Source: Xenorhabdus indica (GTDB lineage: Bacteria > Pseudomonadota > Gammaproteobacteria > Enterobacterales > Enterobacteriaceae). Taken from it: a DNA stretch of 44,258 nucleotides. The notes beneath the pieces are model-generated. The model ran no database searches and was not told the DNA's origin. It saw nothing but the letters and a program-made list of their open reading frames with translations. The stretch covers positions 1 through 44,258 of the forward strand of contig NZ_NKHP01000013.1 of NCBI RefSeq assembly GCF_014467235.1, in the 5' to 3' direction. Made by a program: the position numbers and the translations under genes. Of the stretch, positions 8,589-18,254 are shown in pieces (position 1 is the first letter of the stretch; each line of letters starts with the position of its first letter).

Positions 8589-9866
8589 TTAGCCTAACAG
8601 TTCGCTCAAACGTACTGCGATCGCTTGTTGTGGCAATGTTTGTTGCTCACCATTACGTAAATCTTTCACGGTGACATTACCTGTACTAATTTCATCTTCT
8701 CCGAGGAGTAAAGCAATTTTGGCACCATACTTACCTGCACGTCCCAATTGCTTCTTGAAGTTACCACCACCATGATTGCTCATCAGGCGTAATTCAGGCA
8801 ACTCATTACGGATTTTCTCCGCCAGAATCAATGCTGCCTGTTGGCTACCTTCACCAAAGGAAGAGAGATAAACATCTGCAACAGCGAGATCTGCAACAAA
8901 TTCAGGATTCACTTCCTGAACCAACAGGATCATACGCTCCATCCCCATTGCAAAACCTACTGCTGGTGTTGGTTTTCCGCCCAGTTGTTCAACCAATCCA
9001 TCGTAGCGCCCTCCCGCACAAACCGTGCCTTGCGCGCCCAATGCAGAAGTTACCCATTCAAAGACCGTACGGTTGTAATAGTCAAGACCACGGACCAAAC
9101 GCTGGTTGATACGATATTGAATACCCACAGCGTCCAGAATCTGGCACAGGCCAGCAAAGTGCTCTTTTGATTCGGCATCAAGGTAATCAAACAGGGCAGG
9201 TGCGTCATTAAGAAGAGCCTGAATGTCAGGATTTTTAGAATCCAGCACACGCAATGGATTTGTGTACATGCGGCGCAGACAATCTTCGTCCAGTTTCTCT
9301 TTATACTGCTCAAGGAATGCGACCAGTGCTTCACGATAGTTTGCCCGCGCTTCCAGAGAACCAATCGAGTTCAATTCGAGTGACACATGCTCAGCAATCC
9401 CCAACTCACGCCACCAACGTGCAGTCATCAGGATCATTTCAGCGTCAATATCCGGCCCTTGCAGACCAAACACTTCTGCACCCAATTGATGAAATTGACG
9501 ATAACGACCCTTTTGTGGACGTTCATAGCGAAACATCGGGCCAATGTACCATAAACGTTGTTCCTGATTGTACAGCAGACCATGTTGAATACCGGCACGC
9601 ACACAGCCTGCGGTATTTTCCGGGCGCAAAGTCAAACTTTCTCCATTACGATCATCGAATGTGTACATCTCTTTTTCGACAACATCAGTAACTTCCCCAA
9701 TTGCGCGTTTGAATAACGGGGTCTGCTCTACAATCGGTGTTCTAATTTCACTGAAACCATAACCAGCCAACACACGTTTCACAGTAGACTCAACACGTTG
9801 CCAGATGGCGGTTTCAGCAGGGAGGCAATCGTTCATACCACGAATTGCCGGAATATTTTTTGCCAT
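8589..9866 (-). CDS. hisS: Histidyl-tRNA synthetase
   Basis: HisS charges tRNA-His and is a class II synthetase acting as a homodimer in the cytosol. The 425 residues (E. coli 424) show the N-terminal [12 protein letters not shown], motif 2 around [23 protein letters not shown], the histidine-specific [16 protein letters not shown] and AGGRYDGL, motif 3 near [12 protein letters not shown], and a C-terminal anticodon-binding domain. ispG lies upstream on the same strand, but a good terminator stands in the 83-bp gap. hisS-yfgM-bamB therefore probably form their own unit. Confidence 0.98.
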   Translation of the reverse strand: MAKNIPAIRGMNDCLPAETAIWQRVESTVKRVLAGYGFSEIRTPIVEQTPLFKRAIGEVTDVVEKEMYTFDDRNGESLTLRPENTAGCVRAGIQHGLLYNQEQRLWYIGPMFRYERPQKGRYRQFHQLGAEVFGLQGPDIDAEMILMTARWWRELGIAEHVSLELNSIGSLEARANYREALVAFLEQYKEKLDEDCLRRMYTNPLRVLDSKNPDIQALLNDAPALFDYLDAESKEHFAGLCQILDAVGIQYRINQRLVRGLDYYNRTVFEWVTSALGAQGTVCAGGRYDGLVEQLGGKPTPAVGFAMGMERMILLVQEVNPEFVADLAVADVYLSSFGEGSQQAALILAEKIRNELPELRLMSNHGGGNFKKQLGRAGKYGAKIALLLGEDEISTGNVTVKDLRNGEQQTLPQQAIAVRLSELLG

Positions 9867-9906
9867 GTTTTATCTCTTATTAATATTTCTAAGTTCAATC
9901 AGCAAA

Positions 9907-9945
9907 CAAAACAATACCGACTCATGTTATCAGAGTCGGTATTGG
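9907..9945 (-). terminator. Rho-independent terminator between ispG and hisS
   Basis: A 12-bp perfect stem (CAATACCGACTC at 9912-9923, complement at 9933-9944) has a 9-nt loop and is followed by TTTTGTTT on the minus strand. It lies just after the ispG stop. Confidence 0.82.
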
Positions 9946-9949
9946 TATC

Positions 9950-11071
9950 TTATTTATCAAGCTGATTAATACTAATCCGGTTATTGACATCAAGAATAGT
10001 TGCTTTGGCTCGGATTTTCGCTTCAAGCTGGTCAATCAAATTGTTATTGTCGAGACGCTCTTTTTGGCGAATACCATCTTCATAAAAACCGCTTTTTGTT
10101 TTTGCGCCTGTCACACCCAATGTTGAGACTTCAGCTTCTCCGGGGCCATTTACAACACAACCAATGATGGAAACATCCATTGGTGTGATCAAATCCTCAA
10201 GACGTTGTTCAAGCGCATTCACAGTACCGATAACATCGAACTCCTGACGGGAACACGTCGGACAAGCAATAAAGTTGATGCCTCTTGAACGAATACGTAA
10301 TGCTTTCAGCATATCGAAGCCGACTTTAACTTCTTCCACCGGATCAGCAGCCAAAGAGATGCGTAAGGTATCACCAATCCCTTCGGATAACAGAATGCCC
10401 AGACCAATTGAAGATTTCACTGCACCAGCACGAGCACCTCCGGCTTCTGTAATACCCAAATGCAGAGGTTGATCAATTTTTTGCGCCAGCAAGCGGTAAG
10501 CTCCGACTGCCAGAAACACGTCAGATGCCTTAACACTAACTTTGAACTGATCAAAGTTCAGACGGTCAAGAATATCGACATGGCGCATAGCGGATTCAAC
10601 CAGAGCTTCCGGTGTTGGCTCTCCATATTTCTCCTGTAAATCTTTTTCTAAAGAGCCACCATTCACCCCAATACGGATAGGTATATTATTATGACGGGCA
10701 CAATCTACAACCTGACGAATACGTTCCTCATTACCAATATTACCGGGATTAATACGCAGACAATCAACACCATATTCTGCAACTTTCAATGCAATACGGT
10801 AATCAAAATGGATGTCAGCAATCAGCGGAACATTGGACTTCTGTTTAATGGATTTGAAGGCTTCCGCTGCATCCATGGTTGGAACTGAAACACGGACAAT
10901 ATCAACACCTACACGCTCCAGCGATTTGATCTGATTGACTGTCGCCTCAATATCCGTTGTTCGTGTGTTCGTCATTGACTGCACCGCAATCGGTGCATTA
11001 TCCCCGATGGGTACACTACCAACATAGATACGTGTGGATTTACGTCTTTTTATCGGTGATTCATTATGCAT
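9950..11071 (-). CDS. ispG: 4-hydroxy-3-methylbut-2-enyl diphosphate synthase (flavodoxin)
   Basis: IspG (GcpE) converts methylerythritol cyclodiphosphate to HMBPP in the non-mevalonate isoprenoid pathway, using a [4Fe-4S] cluster. The 373 residues (E. coli 372) have an N-terminal TIM barrel ([57 protein letters not shown]). The C-terminal cluster domain carries the three Cys ligands in [12 protein letters not shown] and [15 protein letters not shown]. Iron-sulfur dependence links it functionally to the isc operon elsewhere in the window. rodZ lies upstream with a 134-bp gap. Confidence 0.98.
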   Translation of the reverse strand: MHNESPIKRRKSTRIYVGSVPIGDNAPIAVQSMTNTRTTDIEATVNQIKSLERVGVDIVRVSVPTMDAAEAFKSIKQKSNVPLIADIHFDYRIALKVAEYGVDCLRINPGNIGNEERIRQVVDCARHNNIPIRIGVNGGSLEKDLQEKYGEPTPEALVESAMRHVDILDRLNFDQFKVSVKASDVFLAVGAYRLLAQKIDQPLHLGITEAGGARAGAVKSSIGLGILLSEGIGDTLRISLAADPVEEVKVGFDMLKALRIRSRGINFIACPTCSRQEFDVIGTVNALEQRLEDLITPMDVSIIGCVVNGPGEAEVSTLGVTGAKTKSGFYEDGIRQKERLDNNNLIDQLEAKIRAKATILDVNNRISINQLDK

Positions 11072-11205
11072 TTTTACATTACTCCCCTACATCCCTGTAT
11101 TTTGCTTATAAAAATTACAACATGCTGTGATGAATAATACACGCAGGCGAACCTGAACCCCAGTTCAACATTCACCAAAAACATTCACCCAAACTACGAA
11201 TCCGT

Positions 11206-12300
11206 TTATGGCAATGTCAGTCTGGCAGAAGAACCTTTCTTAATAAACTCATCCAGATTCACATGGTTCCCTTGAAACTCTATATTAACCTGAGCTGGTG
11301 CACCAATATGTAGCGAGTAAGGTAAAGTGCCTGACAATTTTAGGCTATCGCCCCTATTTTTAGTGCCGCTAAACAGTTTCTTACCTTTGGCATCTTTAAT
11401 ATCTAACCAACATTCACCGGTAAAGTTAATGACCAGTTCATTGCTGTTCATTGCACTGATCCGGCTCATATCTGTTGATGGAGAACTAACAACAGAATGT
11501 GATGCTGTACCCGTTGCTGATGCTGCCTTCTCTATACCTTGGTTTGTAGAAATCCCCCGATTTGTAGAAGCAACGTTCGTGACAACGGTGTTAGCGGAAG
11601 TAGTGTCAGCGGAAATAATGTTATCAGATACAGTATTGCTGGAGACATTATTCACAGCGGGTTGATTACCCGATAATGGAACAATTTTAGACTCAGTTGC
11701 TACAGGCGCAGAAGCACTGGAAGATGATTGAACATTGCTGTTGGTAGCTGCATCATTTGACGGTACAAGCGTATTTTTTCCTGTTGAAGACGGTGCGTTG
11801 GCGGGCGCAGAGTTCGCACCAGATAATACATTACCAGCTTGTAACTGTGCTTCCGTTTGCTCTGTCATGGAAGCCAGTTCTTTTTGTTGTACCTTATAAT
11901 TCTGCCACCACCACAGGCCGGTCATTCCCAGTAATATGATTATTACAAACCATGTTACCTTCATCAGCCAGCCATCACGCTTTTTACGTATTTTTTGGGC
12001 AGAGAAGCTCTGCATCGGAGAAGTTTTTACTGCCTTATTCGGCATTTGTGCATCCAGCTTGGTTAAAAGCTCAGATTCAGGTACTTGGACAAGTTTCGCA
12101 TAGGCACGAATATAACCGCGGAAGAATGTCGGTACGATATTAGCGGGGACATTATCTTCTTCGATATCACGAACAGTGGACACTTTAAGACACAAGCGAT
12201 CTGCCACAGTTTGCTGAGAAAGCTCAAGTTTTTCACGAGCCTGACGCAAGATCTGACCTGCAGTCAGATTGGCTTCTTCTGGATAAGTTTCAGTCTTCAT
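11206..12300 (-). CDS. rodZ: Cytoskeleton protein RodZ
   Basis: RodZ links the MreB cytoskeleton to the cell-wall elongation machinery and sets rod shape. Domains in order are a cytoplasmic Xre-type helix-turn-helix (about 15-80, GQILRQAREKLELSQQTVADRLCLKVSTVRDIE), a basic juxtamembrane stretch (KIRKKRDGW), one membrane segment (about 112-132, WLMKVTWFVIIILLGMTGLWWW), a long Ser/Thr/Asn/Ala-rich periplasmic linker (about 150-280) and a C-terminal beta domain (LVINFTGECWLDIKDAKGKKLFSG..., DUF4115). At 364 residues it is longer than E. coli RodZ (337); the excess is in the linker, where short (S/T)xNT-like units repeat. The remnant of pilW lies upstream. Confidence 0.95.
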   Translation of the reverse strand: MKTETYPEEANLTAGQILRQAREKLELSQQTVADRLCLKVSTVRDIEEDNVPANIVPTFFRGYIRAYAKLVQVPESELLTKLDAQMPNKAVKTSPMQSFSAQKIRKKRDGWLMKVTWFVIIILLGMTGLWWWQNYKVQQKELASMTEQTEAQLQAGNVLSGANSAPANAPSSTGKNTLVPSNDAATNSNVQSSSSASAPVATESKIVPLSGNQPAVNNVSSNTVSDNIISADTTSANTVVTNVASTNRGISTNQGIEKAASATGTASHSVVSSPSTDMSRISAMNSNELVINFTGECWLDIKDAKGKKLFSGTKNRGDSLKLSGTLPYSLHIGAPAQVNIEFQGNHVNLDEFIKKGSSARLTLP

Positions 12301-12457
12301 TATCTAAGGACACTGGTACTGTTCAGGTTTAAAGTATTTACACAAATTAATTTGATATAACATCCAACTTAATTTGTGTAGCGAAATCATTTCATACTGC
12401 GTCGAACACAGAAAATCATTTGTCACAACCTACTGATTAAAATCAGTATTATTGTAA

Positions 12458-12871
12458 TCAACATTGACTGCAATAACATAAGGTTGTGTTATTTTCCGTG
12501 GCCAACTTTTTAGCTTCTTCGTACCGCTTTTGTTCACAGAGAAAAACGGAATAATGGCGTACTACAGTATCATTTCCCGTCGCGTACTGCATTGCCATTC
12601 TATAATACCGGTCAGCAGATTCAGGCCTGCCTGCATATTGTTCATGCAGTGCTATCCCCAGATGCGCTTCTGGATGACGAGGCTCCACCAGCAGAATTTT
12701 TTCAAAATGAAATTTGGCAGCCGGTAAATTCCGTTCTGCCAAATACGCCTTCCCTAGCTGTAACCGAGTATCTACCGCAACAACTTGATGGGCACGACGT
12801 TGAGAGTGCGCCACACAGCCAGCCATCAAGCTACAACAAACTATAGACCAAATTATTGATTTCCGTATCAT
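12458..12871 (-). CDS. pilW: Truncated PilW/PilF-like TPR lipoprotein
   Basis: These 137 residues match the N-terminal half of PilW/PilF, the TPR lipoprotein that stabilises type IV pilus secretin, usually about 250 residues. A signal peptide with lipobox (LMAGC, Cys19) is followed by TPR units (LQLGKAYLAERNLPAAKFHFEKIL, HPEAHLGIALHEQYAGRPESADRYYRMAM, VVRHYSVFLCEQKRYEEAKKLA). It then ends abruptly in TTLCYCSQC. The 157 bases before rodZ do not continue the homology in any frame I can see. The position between rlmN and rodZ is the normal one for pilW in related genera. It may be a decayed gene or a short functional lipoprotein. Confidence 0.75.
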   Translation of the reverse strand: MIRKSIIWSIVCCSLMAGCVAHSQRRAHQVVAVDTRLQLGKAYLAERNLPAAKFHFEKILLVEPRHPEAHLGIALHEQYAGRPESADRYYRMAMQYATGNDTVVRHYSVFLCEQKRYEEAKKLATENNTTLCYCSQC

Positions 12872-12942
12872 ACTATTTTCATTTATCAGAATATGTCAAA
12901 CTTCGCCAAATTTTTAGCCATTTACCAATATTAAACAGAAAA

Positions 12943-14121
12943 TTAGACTGTTTTTACCTGAATTGGTTCACCTGTCAGACGTTTTTTCAACGTCCGCTTT
13001 GTTCTATCAATGACATCACCCGCAAGCTGTCCACAGGCAGCATCAATATCATCTCCCCTTGTTTTACGCACAATGGTGGTAAAACCATACCCCATCAAGA
13101 CCTTCGCAAAACGGTCAATTCGGCTGTTGGAACTACGTCCATAAGGCGCGCCAGGAAATGGGTTCCATGGAATTAAATTGATCTTGCTTGGAGTATCTTT
13201 CAAGCATTCTGCCAATTGGTGTGCTTGTTCCACACTGTCATTGACATGGTCAAGCATCACATACTCCACCGTCACCCGGCCCTGATTAGCATTGGATTTC
13301 GTCAAATAACGACGGACACCTGCCAAAAACTCTTCAATATTGTACTTGCGGTTAATTGGGACAATTTCGTCACGAATATTGTCAGTCGGTGCATGGAGAG
13401 AAATTGCCAAAGCAACATCAATCATATCACCCAATTTGTCCAATGCAGGTACTACACCTGATGTTGATAGAGTTACACGACGTTTTGACAGGCCAAAACC
13501 AAAATCATCCATCATGATTTCCATAGCTGGCACAACGTTGTTTAAGTTGAGCAGCGGTTCCCCCATCCCCATCATAACCACATTGGTGATTGGACGGCGG
13601 CCACTGGATTTCAGCGAACCAATAATTTTAGCAGCACGCCAAACTTGACCAATGATTTCAGAAACCCGCAGATTGCGGTTAAATCCCTGCTGCGCAGTGG
13701 AGCAAAATTTACATTCTAAAGCACACCCTACCTGAGATGAGACACACAGTGTTGCGCGATCATCTTCTGGGATATAAACCGTTTCAACCTGTTGGTCACC
13801 AACAGTAATCGCCCATTTGATAGTACCATCTGAAGAGCGCTGTTCTTCCGCGACTTCAGGTGCTCTGATTTCAGCAACTTGTTGTAGTTTTGCTCTGAGC
13901 ACTTTGTTGATGTCTGTCATTTGCTCAAAATCGTCATAACAATAGTGGTAAATCCATTTCATGACCTGATCGGCACGAAAAGGTTTTTCCCCCATTTCAA
14001 TAAAAAACTGACGCATCTGTTTACGATTGAGATCGAGCAGATTAATTTTACCGGTTTGCTTATCTGGTGTGAAAGATGCAGCGGAAGTTGAAGATTGTAC
14101 GGTTGCGTTAAGTTGGGACAT
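12943..14121 (-). CDS. rlmN: Dual-specificity 23S rRNA/tRNA adenine-C2 methyltransferase RlmN
   Basis: RlmN is a radical SAM enzyme that methylates C2 of A2503 in 23S rRNA and of A37 in some tRNAs. The 392 residues carry the cluster motif C133-x3-C137-x2-C140 ([18 protein letters not shown]), the GMGEPLLN and [10 protein letters not shown] blocks, and the C-terminal [17 protein letters not shown], whose Cys is the transient methyl-carrying residue. The N-terminus has an extra Ser/Thr/Ala-rich stretch of about 20 residues before [16 protein letters not shown]. pilW follows 71 bases downstream; ndk lies upstream with its own terminator between. Confidence 0.97.
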   Translation of the reverse strand: MSQLNATVQSSTSAASFTPDKQTGKINLLDLNRKQMRQFFIEMGEKPFRADQVMKWIYHYCYDDFEQMTDINKVLRAKLQQVAEIRAPEVAEEQRSSDGTIKWAITVGDQQVETVYIPEDDRATLCVSSQVGCALECKFCSTAQQGFNRNLRVSEIIGQVWRAAKIIGSLKSSGRRPITNVVMMGMGEPLLNLNNVVPAMEIMMDDFGFGLSKRRVTLSTSGVVPALDKLGDMIDVALAISLHAPTDNIRDEIVPINRKYNIEEFLAGVRRYLTKSNANQGRVTVEYVMLDHVNDSVEQAHQLAECLKDTPSKINLIPWNPFPGAPYGRSSNSRIDRFAKVLMGYGFTTIVRKTRGDDIDAACGQLAGDVIDRTKRTLKKRLTGEPIQVKTV

Positions 14122-14303
14122 TGTTACATCGCCTCGTTATTACACTTTCGGCTCTGTGCTGATTCTATTTCAGCACTAAGTTTTCATGCGGTGACTGCCA
14201 ATTCAATAGACACTGTTTTAAAGAATATACTCCAGTAATATATTCAAAAAGATGTATTTAGCGTAAATTGATATATGAGATATACCTTTCATATAGGTAT
14301 AAA

Positions 14304-14340
14304 ATAATAAACGCCCCGCTAAATCACATCAACGGGGCGC
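14304..14340 (-). terminator. Rho-independent terminator after ndk
   Basis: A CGCCCCG/CGGGGCG stem (14312-14318 with 14333-14339) closes a 14-nt loop and is followed on the minus strand by GTTTATTATTTT. It lies about 55 bases beyond the ndk stop. Confidence 0.7.
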
Positions 14341-14393
14341 CGTATTGTACAAACTTTATTGTACAGATGCTACGAGTAACTGAAAGTATCCCT

Positions 14394-14822
14394 TTAATAG
14401 CGAGGGAAAACTTCATCATCACTGAAGAAATAAGCAATTTCACGATTTGCAGATTCCATAGAGTCTGAACCGTGAACTGCATTTTCAGTAAAGCTATCTG
14501 CATAATCTGCACGCAGAGTACCCGCCAGAGCATTGTCCGGGTTAGTTGCTCCCATCAGGTCACGGTGACGCTGAACTGCATTTTCACCTTCCAGAACCTG
14601 CACCATGATTGGACCAGATGTCATGAATTCTACCAAGCCGTCAAAGAAAGGGCGGCCTTTGTGCTCAGCATAAAAACCTTCTGCTTGTTCACGTGTTAAA
14701 TGCAACATTTTAGCCGCGATGATTTTAAAACCAGCACTTTCAAAACGAGCATAGATGGAACCGATAACATCTTTCTTCACAGCATTAGGCTTAATAATGG
14801 AAAAAGTACGTTCAATCGTCAT
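14394..14822 (-). CDS. ndk: Nucleoside diphosphate kinase
   Basis: Ndk transfers the gamma-phosphate of ATP to other NDPs through a phosphohistidine and balances the NTP/dNTP pools. The 142 residues (E. coli 143) show [12 protein letters not shown] at the start, the nucleotide-binding [15 protein letters not shown] and RDLMGATNP segments, and the active-site H117 in NAVHGSDS. It is a single-gene unit between rlmN and a 422-bp region without a recognised gene. Confidence 0.98.
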   Translation of the reverse strand: MTIERTFSIIKPNAVKKDVIGSIYARFESAGFKIIAAKMLHLTREQAEGFYAEHKGRPFFDGLVEFMTSGPIMVQVLEGENAVQRHRDLMGATNPDNALAGTLRADYADSFTENAVHGSDSMESANREIAYFFSDDEVFPRY

Positions 14823-15244
14823 TGGATAACCTCTTTGGCACTTTCAGCGATGACTCATTTTAATTTTTAATTCCCTCTGACAAGACAGAAGGAGAGAATT
14901 TTTCCTGTTTTCCCGACAGGAATAAAAATAGGCGTTGATTATAGGAGGAGACTTTCTGCTTGCCTATAAGAAACACAACATTTTATTAAAATCTTCTTAG
15001 CGAAAATTATAATTCTTTAGCACAAATCACATTTTCACTGTATAACTCAGTTTAAGACAATGTGAGATGAACCTGTTTTCAGTACTAACCCGGAATTTTG
15101 TATATCCGATTCTTCCATCAATTCACACCCCCTTACCCGTACATCTTATAAAATAATGCCTATATAGGCGATAAGTTCCCACACAGGCATTCTGATCAAG
15201 ATCATTAAATTAACGTTTTATATCACGTTCTTATACTGCATCAA
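14823..15244. other. Intergenic region upstream of ndk (422 bp)
   Basis: AT-rich with no plausible coding frame. It should contain the ndk promoter. A hairpin (TTCCTGT with ACAGGAA, about 14906-14929) has no proper U-run after it on either strand. A partial FNR-like dyad (TGATCAAGATCA, 15193-15204) lies near the far end, downstream of the next gene rather than upstream of one, so I do not assign it a function. Confidence 0.35.
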
Positions 15245-15571
15245 TTACAAAACGGTATCTTTCACGCATTGAATAAAAGGTTTGAGTTGCTCTTGTCTTT
15301 TCTCATCCAATGGTTTCTTAGTTTCATCAGAAACTTCAAATTTCCCTTTAAATTGTTCGTTACTGTCTTTCGTTGTCTTATCAGATGTAACAATAATGCT
15401 AAAGGTATATTTATGCCCTTCGGGCAATAAATATGTACATTTTTTCAATGCACCAGGATTCACGGATTCTTTATTTGCTATTTTATTGCTAATCTCTTTG
15501 GTTGGCGTATCAGCCAAAGAGAGTGGAGCATAAAATAACTCCAACATTGCAGCATATGAAAATATTTTCAT
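15245..15571 (-). CDS. Small secreted protein of unknown function
   Basis: I do not recognise this 108-residue protein. It starts with a probable Sec signal peptide (MKIFSYAAMLELFYAPLSLA, likely cleavage after Ala20). The peptide is unusual in having a Glu within the hydrophobic core. The mature part is short, hydrophilic and Lys-rich, with exactly two cysteines (C45 and C102) that could form one disulfide in the periplasm. A central segment (YTFSIIVTSDKTTKDSNEQFKGKFEV) looks like beta strands. It is transcribed alone between ndk and pbpC, where E. coli has no gene, and is AT-rich, so it may be a lineage-specific acquisition. Confidence 0.6.
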   Translation of the reverse strand: MKIFSYAAMLELFYAPLSLADTPTKEISNKIANKESVNPGALKKCTYLLPEGHKYTFSIIVTSDKTTKDSNEQFKGKFEVSDETKKPLDEKRQEQLKPFIQCVKDTVL

Positions 15572-15788
15572 CTTTATTTCCTCACTGGGGAACTTGACAT
15601 AACATCTATAAGTAGATTGAAACTTATTGACTAACCAACTTTAAATTCCAATATTTTCAATGCAGAACATATTTTCAATACAGAACAATAGAAGCAAAGC
15701 AACAATAAAATTATTTAAAAAACCAAAATCACTGTTAACTTCATGTTTATAGTAGAATATTTATTCAATATCACAAGCCATTACCCAA

Positions 15789-18125
15789 TTACTTCAACAC
15801 AAAATTGATTACACTGATTTGTCCGCTCAAATCTAAAACACTAAGTTGATATTTCCCCGGATGAGATAAGGCTTTAACCCACTGCTGGTCATTTTCAGTT
15901 ATGGCAACTTGCTCACCATTCAAAAACCACCATTGTTGCCCACTACCACCTTGTGTTGCTATTCGCAAATCCAGCGTCTTTTTCCCCGGAATACGTTTTA
16001 GAATATCGCCCTCACGGATACCCACAATCAGTAATGGTGCTTCATCTATCATTTTCATCGGAGGACATTGAGGATTAATTGCTGGCAATCGATTTAAACG
16101 CCGCTCTTTTTCTGGTAACCATGCTTCCAATGCAATCGGCCACAAAGCTATTGTTTCAGGTCTGGCATCAGGGCAATCAGAAGCAACACGCATACCAGTT
16201 TTATCTATCCATATTCGTTCATTGATACCTGAAATAGATTCCTGCTCCGACGCCAGCAATGTTGGTGGGATCGTATTATCCAACACCCAACTCAAATGGC
16301 GCTGACGGCAATTATTATCCTCTCTCTTAAGTACACCACCTGGCCAACAGATAACTGCCTGACTGACACTTTCCGGCCTCGGATCAGCAGGAATATACTG
16401 AGAGCCATAATGCAAATTTCTCATGAGTAATCCATTAATCTGGTTCATGATAGGTATCGCTGTAGCATAGCCAAATTGCCCTACCACTGGCGTTCCATCC
16501 GGCCTTCCTGCCCAAACTCCTATGGTGTAACGAGCATTCAGGCCAATAGCCCACGCATCGCGATAACCATAACTGGTGCCTGTTTTCCATGCTAAAGGTA
16601 CTTCAGCAGGCAGCACACTATCCGGCAATGGGCGACGCTCTCCCGCCATAATTCTTCTGACAATCCAGGCAGCACCTGCCGTAAGCAGTTGTCTGTCCTG
16701 GATCTTTTGCTGTGGGGTAAAGCGCAACGAAGAAACTTTCCCCTGACGGGCAAAAGCACTATAAACAGAAACCAGTTGATCCATACGAACTGATGTCCCA
16801 CCGAGTATCAATGCCAGATTCGGTTCACTGCCCAATGGAAAACGCAATACCATACCTACATTGCGCAAATTAGCAGTAAACCTTTTAGCACCATACGCTT
16901 CAAGAAGCTGTACCGCAGGTAAATTCAATGAACGTACCAGTGCTTCGCTGGCACTAACCGGCCCATTAAACCCACTATCGAAGTTTCCCGGCCGATAATC
17001 ATCAAAACGACGGGGAACATCTTGCAAAAGAGATTCAGCGTGGATTAATCCATCATCCAGCGCCATTGCATACAAAAAAGGCTTTAGTGTAGACCCCGGA
17101 GAACGCCACGCACTGACCATATCGACATGGCCGAAGCGACTGTTATCTTGAAAGTCTACCGAACCAATGTAAGCCTTAACTGTCATATCCGTATGATCAA
17201 CCACCAGTACGCCAACAGACGTTTTTTCCGCCAGTTGATACTTCCAGTTGAGCACCAAATCTTCTAATTGACGCTGCAATCCTGTATCGATGGTAGTTTG
17301 TATCACTTCCTGTTGATTTTCCTGTACCATTCTCCTTGCCAGTAATGGAGCAAGCTGAGGAACCTGACGGGGAGCAAGCCATAGATTTTCCCCGGCTATA
17401 TCTGCTACTTTTTCTGCTGACCAAACGCCATATCGTTTCAATCGCTGCAAAACCTTATTACGAGCAGCCTGAGCCCGTTCCGGATAGCGATCCGGCCTTA
17501 AACGACTCGGTGCTTGTGGCAATACAGCCAGTAATGCCGCTTCACCAGATGAAAGATTTGATGGCGGCTTTCCCAGATATGCCCAACTTGCTGCTCCAAC
17601 GCCTTGCAATGTGCCACCAAATGGTGCCCGGTTTAAATACATCTGCAAAATTTCATCTTTGGAATAATGCCACTCTAATTGCAGAGTGCGCCAAATCTGT
17701 TTCAATTTTCCTGCAACAGTACGTGGATGGGGATCTATCAAACGGGCAACCTGCATGGAGATAGTACTGCCTCCTGATACAATCTTTTCGGCACGTATAT
17801 CCTGCCAAGCTGCCCGCAATAATGAAATGGGATTAATTCCAGGATGCTTGTAAAACCAACGATCTTCATAGGCTAGCAAAGCCTGAATATATTCAGGAGA
17901 AACTTGCGACAAAGTAACGGGATATCGCCAGACTCCTTCATTATCAGCAAAACGCCATAGTGGTGAACCATCTGCTCCGATGACAACGCGCGCCATTTTG
18001 ACGTTTTTTAATGGCAGAGGCCAAATTTTATCAGCCAGCCATAAGGAGGGAGGCAAAATCAGTAAAATTATCAGAGGGATCAGATAAATACGGCGCAAGA
18101 ATCTTATCATTAAAGCTGTATCCAT
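15789..18125 (-). CDS. pbpC: Penicillin-binding protein 1C
   Basis: PbpC is a bifunctional class A PBP of the inner membrane, with GT51 glycosyltransferase, transpeptidase and C-terminal BiPBP domains. The 778 residues show one N-terminal membrane anchor (about 14-32), the GT51 motif YEDRWFYKHPG with catalytic E87, SGGSTISMQVARL, then the transpeptidase motifs SPGSTLKPF (nucleophile S345), SLN and KTGTSYG. The start at 18125 has AGGG upstream; an ATG at 18110 matches the E. coli N-terminus (MIRFLRR) equally well. yfhM lies upstream on the same strand as in E. coli, but a 117-bp repeat-like insertion separates the two genes. PbpC and YfhM are a conserved pair thought to defend or repair the periplasm. 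Confidence 0.96.
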   Translation of the reverse strand: MDTALMIRFLRRIYLIPLIILLILPPSLWLADKIWPLPLKNVKMARVVIGADGSPLWRFADNEGVWRYPVTLSQVSPEYIQALLAYEDRWFYKHPGINPISLLRAAWQDIRAEKIVSGGSTISMQVARLIDPHPRTVAGKLKQIWRTLQLEWHYSKDEILQMYLNRAPFGGTLQGVGAASWAYLGKPPSNLSSGEAALLAVLPQAPSRLRPDRYPERAQAARNKVLQRLKRYGVWSAEKVADIAGENLWLAPRQVPQLAPLLARRMVQENQQEVIQTTIDTGLQRQLEDLVLNWKYQLAEKTSVGVLVVDHTDMTVKAYIGSVDFQDNSRFGHVDMVSAWRSPGSTLKPFLYAMALDDGLIHAESLLQDVPRRFDDYRPGNFDSGFNGPVSASEALVRSLNLPAVQLLEAYGAKRFTANLRNVGMVLRFPLGSEPNLALILGGTSVRMDQLVSVYSAFARQGKVSSLRFTPQQKIQDRQLLTAGAAWIVRRIMAGERRPLPDSVLPAEVPLAWKTGTSYGYRDAWAIGLNARYTIGVWAGRPDGTPVVGQFGYATAIPIMNQINGLLMRNLHYGSQYIPADPRPESVSQAVICWPGGVLKREDNNCRQRHLSWVLDNTIPPTLLASEQESISGINERIWIDKTGMRVASDCPDARPETIALWPIALEAWLPEKERRLNRLPAINPQCPPMKMIDEAPLLIVGIREGDILKRIPGKKTLDLRIATQGGSGQQWWFLNGEQVAITENDQQWVKALSHPGKYQLSVLDLSGQISVINFVLK

Positions 18126-18130
18126 AAAAT

Positions 18131-18247
18131 TCAGCCCTTATGTCCTTCATCTTTCGAGTTGCCTCTTTGTTGGCGACAAAGTTGGCGACAAAGCAACTGA
18201 AATTTATTGGGTATGTACCCAGGGATTTCATCGGAGATAAGGGCTGA
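18131..18247. repeat. MITE-like element with 11-bp terminal inverted repeats, containing dispersed repeat
   Basis: Perfect 11-bp inverted ends, TCAGCCCTTAT (18131-18141) and ATAAGGGCTGA (18237-18247), bound a 117-bp segment filling the yfhM-pbpC gap. With mismatches the symmetry extends to about 17 bp. Inside is a copy of the dispersed repeat (18140-18216): CGAGTTGC and GCAACTGAAATTTATTGGGTAT flank a direct duplication of TTGGCGACAAAG. No coding capacity. Whether it moves cannot be told from one copy. Confidence 0.5.
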
Positions 18248-18254
18248 TTTGTGA

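Noticed and set aside
15192..15205. FNR/CRP-like dyad CTGATCAAGATCAT
   Set aside because: Outer positions do not fit FNR, and it lies downstream of its nearest gene rather than at a promoter.
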